Below are positions 1-12,300 of a stretch of DNA of 64,000 nucleotides, piece by piece (the first letter of the stretch is position 1; each line of letters opens with the position of its first letter). A program made the translations under genes and the position numbers. The notes beneath the pieces are model-generated. The model was not told where the DNA came from and made no database searches. It saw only the letters and a program-made list of their open reading frames with translations. Origin of the DNA: Mactromeris polynyma (Eukaryota; Mollusca; Bivalvia; Venerida; Mactridae). The stretch spans positions 19,644,860-19,708,859 of the forward strand of contig JASFXZ010000005.1 in the NCBI GenBank assembly GCA_032209605.1. The letters are read 5' to 3'.

Positions 1-248
1 GATTAACTACTGGAATGCATTCCTTTATTTACACTTAAGTTGTGATATATATTTTTCAGTGAAATTGTACTTTCCTTTTCCATGCTAGTAGCGACCATTA
101 CGGTCTGGCGATTGTGAGATCATATTACTTGTTATTAGACAAGTGAACTATTGAAAATTAGAGGTGCACGTAATAACACATCTGCAATATCACCAATATG
201 TAAATATTTTCATGAAATGTCTAGCATTTAAACTTTTGTGTAACATAC

Positions 249-362
249 CAATTTGTCTTCTCACTGCCAGAATTGTTTCTCTAATTCTCAGATCAGCGTA
301 CCCCATTTCACGCATGACACGAGCATCATATGTTGTCATAGGATCAGGAGGGTTACGATCGG
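249..362 (-). CDS. IAP gene, exon 9: UBA-like segment
   Basis: 114 bases between ttgtttcag and ATTG|gtatgt. It encodes VMREMGYADLRIRETI and flanking residues. The MGY/F turn followed by a helix is the hallmark of the UBA domain that sits between BIR and RING in many IAPs and binds ubiquitin. Gene continues off the left edge. Confidence 0.82.
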
Positions 363-3300
363 CTGAAACAAAAAAACTCTTGTCAATAATTTTCTTAAAG
401 TTACATGACACATGCAGAAATTGTATCAAAGGTAAACTTAACATGCATTACGCGTACAATATTTAGGAAGTTTATTTTACAGTGGATACTTTGTATGTTT
501 AAATAAATTCTTTCAGCTAAAGAGATAATAGTGTCTCAACCACAAATAAAAAAATAATTACCATCTCTCTGATTAGCAATCTCTATCTGCTGTTGTCTTT
601 GTTGTTCCATCTGTAAGTTGGGAATATAGCATTGTCATTTGATTTTATGCAATGGCAGAGTACAAATGACAACAAAAGAACATTTAACAATTATTCTGAG
701 ACAACGCATGAAACAAGTACATTTATTTGTGCTACCATCACAATTAACTTTTGTAGTTTGTAGAATTCAGGTGATTGATCAGCTAACACATCAATGTCAT
801 AGGAACACTGTAACCTTCTCTGTCCACCAGTAGTGGACAGTTTACAATAGTAAGGTTACATATGTCTATGGAGAAAGTAACTACAATAAACATTGATACA
901 CTGGACAGCATGCAGCAGTAAGTACCGTAGGTACCATAGTACCATAAGGTTACATATGTAAGTTCACGCAGTGTAAGTGATATTGTACAAGAACCACACT
1001 GCACAAGAACTTTCTACAGCAACCAAAGGCTTCCCCTAATTGTTTCACAGATTGCCTGACATTCCCGCAAAGAAACACACAATTACTGCCTGACCATTTA
1101 CTGGTGTTAATGCCTGATAGTTAGTTAACACATCTAACGTTTACCAGTGTGAATGCCTGGTAGCTACTTATCGCGTCTGGCATTTATTTAGGGACCTGAC
1201 ATTGTTGTGTCTGACATTTACCAGTGTGAATGCGTAGTAGCTAGTTAACACGTCTGACAGCTACCGGTGTGAATGCCTGGTAGCTAGTTAACACGTCTGA
1301 CATTTACAAGTGTAAATACCTGGTAGCTAGTTAACACGTCTGACATTTACCAGTGTAAATGCCTGGTAGCTAGTTAACACGTCTGACAGTTACCGGTGTG
1401 AATGCCTGGTAGCTAGTTATCACGTCTGACATTTACCAGTGTGAATGCCTAGTAGCTAGTTAACACGTCTGACAGTTACCGGTGTGAATGCCTGGTAGCT
1501 AGTTATCACGTCTGACATTTACCAGTGTGAATGCCTAGTAGCTAATTAACACGTCTGACATTTACCAGTGTAAATGCCTGGTAGCTAGTTAACACGTCTG
1601 ACAGTTACCGGTGTGAATGCCTGGTAGCTAGTTATCACGTCTGACATTTACCAGTGTGAATGCCTAGTAGCTAGTTAACACATCTGACATTTACCAGTGT
1701 GAATGCCTAGTAGCTAGTTATCACGTCTGACAGTTACCGGTGTGAATGCCTAGTAGCTAGTTATCACGTCTGACAGTTACCAGTGTGAATGCCTAGTAGC
1801 TAGTTATCACGTCTGACAGTTACCGGTGTGAATGCATAGTAGCTAGTTATCACGTCTGACAGTTACCGGTGTGAATGCCTGGTAGCTAGTTATCACGTCT
1901 GACATTTACCAGTGTGAATGCCTAGTAGCTAATTAACACGTCTGACATTTACCAGTGTAAATGCCTGGTAGCTAGTTAACACGTCTGACAGTTACCGGTG
2001 TGAATGCCTGGTAGCTAGTTATCACGTCTGACATTTACCAGTGTGAATGCCTAGTAGCTAGTTAACACGTCTGACAGTTACCAGTGTGAATGCCTAGTTG
2101 CTAGTTATCACGTCCGACAGTTACCGGTGTGAATGCCTAGTAGCTAGTTATCACGTCTGACAGTTACCGGTGTGAATGCCTAGTAGCTAGTTATCACGTC
2201 CGACAGTTACCGGTGTGAATGCCTAGTAGCTAGTTATCACGTCTGACAGTTACCGGTGTGAATGCCTAGTAGCTAGTTATCACGTGTGACAGTTACCGTT
2301 GTGAATACCTGGTAGCTAGTTATCACGTCTGACATTTACCGGTGTGAATGCCTAGTAGCTACTTATCACGTCTGACATTTACCGGTGTGAATGCCTAGTA
2401 GCTAGTTATCACGTCTGACATTTACCGGTGTGAATGCCTGGTAGCTAGTTATCACGTCTGACATTTACTAGTGTGAATGCCTAGTAGCTAGTTATCACGT
2501 CTGACATTTACCAGTGTGAATGCCTGGTAGCTAGTTATCACGTCTGACATTTACCAGTGAGAATGCCTAGTAGCTAGTTATCACGTCTGACAGTTACCGG
2601 TGTGAATGCCTGGTAGCTGGTTATCACGTCCGACATTTACCGGTGTGAATGCCTGGTAGCTAGTTATCACGTCTGACATTTACCAGTGTGAATGCCTAGT
2701 AGCTAGTTATCACGTCTGACAGTTACCGGTGTGAATGCCTGGTAGCTAGTTATCACGTCTGACATTTACCAGTGAGAATGCCTAGTAGCTAGTTATCACG
2801 TCTGACAGTTACCGGTGTGAATGCCTGGTAGCTAGTTATCACGTCTGACATTTACCAGTGTGAAGGCCTGGTAGCTAGTAAACAGGTCTGACATTTGGTC
2901 AGGGACCTTACAAGGAGCTGCAGGATCTGTTTGAAGTTTTCCGACATGGCCAGGGGTTCCACTAGGTGCTGAATCTCAAGGGTCATTCTGATACTTTTTT
3001 ACCAGCTGTTAATATAGCCAAAATACCTATGATTTTGAGATAAATTGACCCTTCAGCCAGAAGGATAAGGGTCAAAATGTGGCATTTTGTAAAATCCAGG
3101 GGTCAAAGGGTCAATTCAAGGGTCAATGGAACCCCTGATGGCCAATAGTCCTGCAATGTTTCCATATTCTGCCTTCAGCAACTGACAGTTTAAACTTGTA
3201 TGGTTGTAAATGTGCTAGTATCATGTGTTTTGTTAGTACTTGAATACTTACATGTTCTTTATGACGTCTTTGTACAACTGCTACATATCTTTCCCCTTTC

Positions 3301-6300
3301 AGTCTGAGGACATATTCACATTGTGGGAACCATCTCATGTGTTCTAATAATGGATCATCACCTAGGTAACACAACATACATTACAATAATAAACATTAAA
3401 ATCAAGTTAAGTTACATATACATATTATATTATCAACAAATACCTATTTAGGAATTAAGACTAAACCCCAAGTAGACAGGTTTGTGACATGATAGAACCA
3501 GTAAACTGATTTATATAAATAACTCACTGTCAAGAGGCATAGTCGCTGTTCATAAATGACCAACACATTCAAGATGATGTGGTTTTACATGAAGTCATGA
3601 TAGGGACATCTATATATAAGCAATATTATTGATTTACTTTTTTGTACTCTTAATAAATGACAAAGACTTTCAGGAAATTGCAATTTACACAAGTAGACAA
3701 GTCACCTCAGCTTGTTGTTCTTGGCAACACTATTAAAGATTAGTCAGAAACACAGTTGTGACAATATAAATTTCTTTATGTTGTTGTTTTTATTACAAAA
3801 TATTTTAATAAAACTGCAAACCTGCTTCCCAGTTTCTGAGACCGCCACCACAACAGAAACAACGTGTGAAGTCAGCACCTCCTGCAAACATACAAAACTT
3901 ATCAAGAACACTGAGAAGTAGCAAATGGCAGGCCATAGACTCCTCATACATATTACTTTGGTAAGAAATAAAGTAAAGAATGGGAAGGGCGGGGGTATAT
4001 GATAAAGCCACGAACAGGTGCAACACTGGACTGTGCAATAATTAAGCATGGAGAAAATAGGAACGCAGCTCCCTTGGACCTACGTGCATAAATAAAGGGT
4101 GCTTAAACCTGTTTTAAGGCATGCCAACGTCTTACAAACAGTTCCATGTGGATCATTGGTTATTTTCTGTTCATAGTCCATCCCTATCTTGTATTGATAC
4201 ATCTCTTCAAAGACTTGTGTAACCATACTTTCTTCTACATGGTATATATCTCCTTTACAAGATTTAAAATTTGGTTTAGTTTCATCTCAGATATGGCTTA
4301 TGTAAATTATCTAATGTCAAATACAGTTTTTGAAGCATACTAATAGTAATTTCCCCGGAGGACAAATAAGATAACTACCAAATACTTACGTCATACAATA
4401 AATACATACATAAATAAGTGTAGCGACACCAAATCATACTGGGCATCTTTTATTGTAATTGTCATTGTATTATGTAGTGATGGCCCGACGATCGAATAAT
4501 CGTTGCTGTGAGTTTATGGATAGGGATTGACGATTTTGCTAGTCAATCAATAACGTTGGGGTTGTATCAAAAAATTATGACTGAATACTTGAAACATGAC
4601 TAGTAATATCAATGCCTTGAAAGATGTAAAACTTACAACATTTAAATTCAGTTTGAAGATTTTAGAATTTCCTTTATAGACAAATAATTAGTCAGATTCT
4701 TTTATGCTGTAAACGCAACATTGGCCTACTGAAAGACACACTTTAAAATCCTCGAAGGGCATAACCAATTTTCGGACTTTATCGATTAATCCCATCGGTA
4801 GGGTTATCCAATTATGCAAATTAACAATTTGGTAAATCTGACAGCTTTGCCCATCACATGTACTGACACACATTTGGCAATGCCTAACTCAAGTTATTTT
4901 ATGTAGCACAAACATCTTAACACATGTACATACCCACGAAGTACAACCCAGCAAGTGCCATCTGTTCTGGTGTCTGATCCAAATAATCTGGGAATCCTTG
5001 AAATGAATTCACTCTCTGAGCTATGGTTCTAAATTCCGGATGCTTAACATTTTCAAGTGTCGGTGGTGTTGAATCACGGTTAACTGGGGCTGGATTCTGA
5101 GGAGCATGGTTTCCTACAGGATCTACAAAAATACCAAAATTATAGTGTGTGATGTTGGTATTCAAAACGTAGAATTGTGTCCATAGACATATGCAATGGA
5201 CGGACAAGAGCAAATATATATGATTCGGGGCATAATAATAGCAAAATATCATTGATTATAGTTCAGTTATGTACAATAACACAGTCAGTAAACTAAACTA
5301 AAAAGGCAAAGTGGTCTAGTGGTAGGGAGCTGGAGTACTGGAAAATCTATTTATGCTTTCCGGTGCTTTAGACATAAATATTTTGGGTATGCCTTTAATT
5401 ATTTTCTTGTAAAGTGATCAGAATAGTAATCGAGACGTACACATATCACAGCAGACGAAATTTCATTTAGTCTACTGACAATTTTGCCACGCATGTATGC
5501 TTAGTTATCTGTTCGTGTATGCAACTGGACATAATAATCAATCCACGCTTAGCTCTCTATCAAATAGTATTTTTTTTGCTTTTATATGATTATTATGTGC
5601 AAAATTTAAGTATAAGTTTGATTATATGCGAACTACATTCCTTCTCTACCTTCCTACAATCCAAAAGATTTGTATTCTTCTTATATTGTGTACCGCATAC
5701 TATATTTGGTCTTTCTATGGTCGTAAATAAACATCTAAAATGCACAATTTTGTATTTGAACAGACCTTCGAGAAACAGTGTGAAATTGATTGTTTTATGG
5801 AGCAATTACGTTCATTACATAACACGGTATGTTTACACACAATTTACATTATAAAACATCAAAGTATCGTGCGACATAATATACACGCGACATAATATAC
5901 ACGTAGGAAACAACTAGAGCAGGACGTCAATGATAGGTTCATTATTAAGGGAGAAGAAGGACGATTCTTGTGATTTCTTTTCAAAGTTCCTGTTAACAAA
6001 CAGAGTTTATAATGTGCCTATATTTTAAACATGCCGTGGTATATACGATATAGGTGTGCTTGATTCTTCATTTGAACTTGATCTATGTATATCTTTTACA
6101 ATGTCAGTTCTTTTTTGATTCTATGTCCCGTGTTCCCAAAACCTTTTAACTGAGATGTGCATGGAACTTTTCCGTAACTTGAACTTTATGTTACTTAATG
6201 CGGAATCAATCATAGCGTCAGCCTTGTGTGCAGTTACGGCTTACGGTAGCTCGCTCACTGTTCAGGACCGAACAAGTGTATTGACCGCCTCGTTTTTATT

Positions 6301-9300
6301 CTGGTTCCCTCCCTCATAGACAGTAAAGGCGTTTATTTTGCAATTTGGTTCCCCTTGTGCAGTCAACGTAATACGGTAACCCAGGGATACAAAACGTGAG
6401 CGACTGTTAGCCGTAACTGAACGCAGTGTTCGGCTCAAATATTCGCGTGCTACCTCCGAGTTGCGATAGATAAACATTATTAGACTGAAACTCCGACTTA
6501 GACTTTTAAATATTGACAGTTCTATTTGCTGCTCCTGTGTTGTAACAATATAGATTTAAATAACGTTTGGGAAAAGGGTTCAATGGGTAACAACAATTAC
6601 TTATGCAAATGCAGTTGTTTTGATTTTAATGACATCCAAGACTGATAAATATAAGTTTTTAAATTTAAAGTCAAATTCAGAGTTTCAGTCCAAAATTCTG
6701 TATGAATATGGCCCCTGATCTTAGTGGAGTAAAGATTGACAATAAGGCCCCAATTTCACAAATGATCCAAAAATTGATTCGCCTTAAACTCAAATGTCCA
6801 AACATATATTGAATCATAAAATAAAGTCAAGTTTGAGAAACACGAAAAATCGGTCAATGGCGCTACCGGGAATCGAACGTCAATCAAGAGTCGGTAAATT
6901 AACCTGATTTAGATACACTTACAAGCGCTACTATCAATGGAGATAATGTTTGTTGCGTAGTTTTATTGTACAAGAAATAACTTAACAAAAATGATAATAC
7001 ATGCAAATTATGAGTCTTTTTTAGAAAAAAATATCATTTTGTGAAACTGAAACCTATAAAATATCACTTTTGTGTTATTAGTTGTTCTGTTTACATGGAC
7101 TGACTGCTTTATGTATAATGTACATAAATCTTTCCTTCATGCGTTCTTCTCCCATGCGTGAATACATTTTCTGTGCTAAACTATTTGTAGACAAGTGTAT
7201 GTTTAATACAGTGTACAGTTTTATTTTGTTAACAAATATAAAAAATAATGAATAACGGACAAACTCATTATTTTTAATTTAAGTTTAAAAAAATTAAATT
7301 CCGATTGCCTCCAGATAAGTTTATTTATTCATAATTTTGTGGTTATTTTGCATTTTAACGTAATTAATTTCAGTACTGAGATCAATTTCATTACAAGGCT
7401 GCTTGTTCCTTCGTACTGGAATATAAACAGTTTACGTAATTATTGAATGCTTTTAATCATTAGTGACTCTCTTTCTCTACTTCTAGTTGTAAGAAAGTGC
7501 AAGCAAATTCTGCGAGGACACCACAAACATCACACACCAGCACAAATTAGTTTTCAGGATTCTTAAAGCCTAACTAGTAGTTTTAAATGATCCTGAATTT
7601 ATTCTCATCAAAACGAAATACAGAACCGGAGGTCCTTCCAATTCACAAACTATACTTAATGACGTAACATGCTTTTTGCGCTACAGAAATACAATTTTGT
7701 GTCTCTTGTTATAGCACAAGGAATTGTTAAATCATTTCAAAAAGAACCAATAATATAATGCCTCATCCACACATTACCTGCGTCCAAAAGCATCAATCAT
7801 GGTTTCAATTTGGTCATAGCATTATTTGGAACTTACATGGAGTAAAAAGGTTGATGTACGGTAGCAGAAGTGATTTCATAACTTGTTTTTTTTTCCGAAA
7901 TATGTAAGAAATGCTATCTTACGTTATTCTTCTTTGTCGTTCTAAATATTTAAAATAATAACCGATAGATATTAAGTACACAAAAACGGTTTTCTTGACT
8001 AATTTTGCATGAACAGTGCAAGCTGAATTATTTATTCGTCGATGCTTTTGGACGCAGGTAATGTGTGGATGATTCTGGTTTCTTGATGAAAACATAGATC
8101 TACAATGGTGTGATAGGGAAATTTTGTCATAGCATATTATGGGATATTATATATACTTTCTGTGCCAAATATGCTAAGAAAACACTGCGACTCTTTTAAT
8201 TATTAAGTATTACCATTGCTACTTGTTCTTGTTAGACCTGACACACGTTCACCAGTACGTCTCTCTCTCCCTTCTGGGTCTTCAGTGGGTTGCTGGGAAA
8301 CAGATTCTCCGTTCTGTAATCATAACATAATATATATTTTAATAAACATGGTGATTTTTTTGCTACTGTACAGTATGAAATTCTATCAAACAAAAACTCT
8401 GTTTCATTCATTCTGCTTGTAAGTTTGAGAGAATTTGTGAATTAACATAATTTATCAGTTCTACAGAAGAGTTTCAAATACTCAAGTTGAGTTTGGCCTC
8501 CAAAAGTCCAAGTTCGTAAACTATACCAAGAATAACAAACTATGAATAATAGAATAAGTGATTTACAATTAACTCACTGTATTACTAGGATTTGCTTGGC
8601 TAACACTGGTATTTTCCAAGCCTCTGGCAACTTCATCGACAGGTGAAGTCAACGTTAATGAACGACTCAGTGTGTATGTACTACAAGCTGAATTCTCTGA
8701 AGTTGAAGGTTCAAAATTTGAATTCTGATTAGCTGTTTCACTGATCGTTGATTTTGCATTTTAATGTAATTTAAGTTCTGAGATCAATTTCATTACAAGG
8801 CTGCTTGTTCCTTCGTACTGGATTATTGTACGTGGAGCGGCACGTGACTTAATTTTTTTTCCACGATTATTCGATTCAAGATAATTTTACCCAATGACAA
8901 TAAAGTTTTACAGAAAAAGTATTTGTAATATTTTTTATTGTTTTATTTTATTTCATTTAAAATCTTTTAATTTATTCCCTCATGTGGTGCACGATTTCAA
9001 ATGGTCAAGGTCTATTTTGACTGATAAAATATTTGAAACCAGTCTACGGAAAGTTTATTTTTAGATTCCCTCATGTCGTGCACGATTTCAAATGGTCAAG
9101 GTCTATTTTGACTCATAAAATATTTGAAACCAGTCTACGGAAAGTTTATTTTTTTGTTTATTATCATCCGCAAATGGCAGAACATGTTCCCAGCGACGTC
9201 TACCGCGTTATCATGTCGCTAGACTGTCTTGCAGACCTGTAGCAGACCGATGAAATATCTGTTTTTGTCGGACACATTGTCAGGTGAAAATGTTCAGTTA

Positions 9301-12300
9301 GCACCGTCTATTTTCGGAAATTGCTCAAAAAATCAAATAGTCGAAAAGCGGACCCCATTCTCGACAGCTCTCGGGCATTTCCGTACCACTTCGTTACTCT
9401 GATAGCACTTGACGTAGTTGGCCGAGGATTTCCGAATGAAGCGGACCCGTCGAAAAGTATGACTTTCTAATTTGGGCGAATTTGCGAATGTTTTATTCCA
9501 CTCAATTTCGATGATAAATGCGGTTAAAAGCGGCTGAGATCAATGTATGTGAACCATGCAATCACTTTCGTTTTCGGCTGAGTATACGATAAAATCCGTA
9601 CCGTACGGTCCGTAATGCCGCCCGCTCCGTATTTTACGAGGAATGAAAATTATTATAGTAAATTCAGAATACTATTATTTTCGCAAGTATATACTGATGG
9701 TTTATGTCTCATAGTCTGTGCTATGACTATTCACATACAATTTACCTCACTGTTTGTTCAGTTTATGTTTCATTTGTGACCTAGTTTTTATGTACAGTCG
9801 ACTGTTTGAAACATGTATTGCTTTTTGCACTTGATTGACTTGTGTTTGGGAGTATACATTGTCTTCATCTTTCAATTTGAATAATTAATAATTGATAGCG
9901 AGATGTTTGTTTAAACTTAAATAACAAGAATAAAATAGACAAGAAATAAGATATCAGTGCTACATTGAATCATCCCACAAGCTCAATTAGGAATGATTTG
10001 TAGACTATTAAAAGCAATTTCAAAGAAACACTAAAAAGGATTACATTGAAATAACAAAGTCCTATGCTATATAATATTAGGGATTGAGGGGACAATATGC
10101 ACTAAATATATGTTGATTGCGTGCTGTAATATAGCCCCCGAATGACTGAAACCGACTGGTTCCAAAATTGGCTCAAGAAAAAAAGCCAGATTGCCCAATT
10201 CATCTAGTGAGCAAAAGACGAGACGTCCAGTTGATCGGAAGTTGATTAGTTCGTGGAAGAAGGTAGGCCATGGCTAGTATTTAATGATGATGAGATAGTC
10301 ATGACCTTTACTTGAACAATAAAACTGAGAAATCTTGCTTAATTATAATGGTTATACATGTAATAAAACAACATTTAAAATAAGGATTTTAAGTTGTTAA
10401 TCCTGTTCAAAACATTGCGACAGGTAAGAAAGTGTTGTGACTGGTAAAACATTGTTGCAACAGGTAAAACATTGTTGCGACAGGTAAAAAATGTGTCTTT
10501 GCCTGTCGTTATGTCCTGTGAAGGAGAAAAAGTATTCGCGTTGACTGTTTTACCTGTATTTCACATATGCTATTGAATATTTTTTCTTGAAGTGGGCAGT
10601 TCATAATTATAATATTATATGATATAGTCATCGCTGATAATTTCTCCTTGCATGTACTAACGGAGAAGAAACTGCAGTAAGAAGGAATTTGTTACGGTGA
10701 CACGCTGTTTATTCATAGTTTAGGGTGGTGCCAGCAACTACAGTTTTCAGCTTCATACTGATACCATAATATACTATTTTTTTTCGCTCGCTCGCTTTAA
10801 TAAATGACAGTTAGAAAACAATTTGTTTTTTCGCTCGCTCGCCCCATTTTTTGGGGGGAAAAATCCGAAGAACAAAAAAATAATCTGGTGTGGCCTAATA
10901 ATATTTAAAATTGCATTCTTTAAATCTTTTACATAACAAATTATAACAAATAGAAGTGATGCGTTAACTGTATGAAATAAATATTTAGATAAAAGTAATG
11001 CTTATTCTAAGCTTATTTTTTACGTACGTATGTATCAGAAAAGAAAATGTGTTCCGGTGATAAATTTTGAGTGTCATGATAGTCTGAGATAATTATTTAG
11101 AAACTTAATGAGAATATATGTCAAAGATTCAAAGAATGTAATTTTAAATATTATTATTTTTGTGAACAAAGACCTTGCTACATACAGAGTAGTTGGAACT
11201 GGGTCTGTAAACAGATTCATATTTTTTGTTTACGTGTTTGATACTACTAAAATGGAGTGTAATGCTTTAGTTACATGTTTTGTGTACAAAAGAATGTAAA
11301 TAACAAAATATCATTCAATTCTTTAGCGGCGACCTTTGATGCTTTGCATCAATGATTTTCTTGTATACAGTATACGTAATTGTTAATTTCATTTAATGAT
11401 TAGTGACTCTCTTACTCTACTTCTAGTTGTAAGAAATCTGTGACGACTACACAAACAACACACACCAGCACAAATTAGTTTTTAGGATTCTTACAACCTA
11501 ACTAGTAGTTCTAAATGATCCTGAATTAATTTTCATCAGAACAAAATACAGAACCGGAAATGCTTCAAATTCACAAAATATACTTAATGACGTAACATGC
11601 TTTTCGCGCTACAGCTAACGGCAGAAATACAATTTTGTGTCTCTTGTTATAGCTCAAGGAATTGTTAAATCATATTAAAAAGAACCAATAATATAATGTC
11701 TCATCCACACATTACCAGCGTCCAAAAGCATCGACGAATAAATAATACAGCTTGCACTGTTCATGCAAATTTAGTCAAGAATACCGTTATTGTGTACTTT
11801 ATATCTATCGGTTATTATTTTTTAATATCTATAACGACAAACAAGAATAACGTAAGATAGCATTTCTTACATATTTCGGGAAAAAAACAAGTTATGAAAT
11901 CACTTCTGCTACCGTACTCTATCAACCTGTTTACTCCTTGTAAAATCCAAATAATGCTATGAACAAATTGAAACCATGTTCTACAACTTCATGTTTAACA
12001 GTAAAATATAAAAAATTAAAAGAACGACAATGACGATAAACGACTAGGTGGGCTAGAAATGCAAGATATTGAGTCATATATAAAGTTGTTAAAAATAAGT
12101 ACAAGCTCTGTGAGATAAAAAAACAAGTTGAAAATGATACCAAATGTGTGCTTTAAACTGTACGGTTACAACTTCCAAGGACATGTTACATCAAAACAAA
12201 AACTTTGTCAAAATTCACTCATTTTCACTGGTAACATAATTTAATGTCCGCAGCGCTAACAGGAGAATATTGGAGGCAGTAATACAGATTATGGTGGACA

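Noticed and set aside
1138..2895. CRISPR-like regular array
   Set aside because: The whole 43-base unit repeats with no unique spacers, in an animal intron. It is a minisatellite.
6857..6945. tRNA gene on the minus strand (GTTCGATTCCCGG)
   Set aside because: Only the T-loop region is good; no pairing 5' acceptor strand at the right distance.
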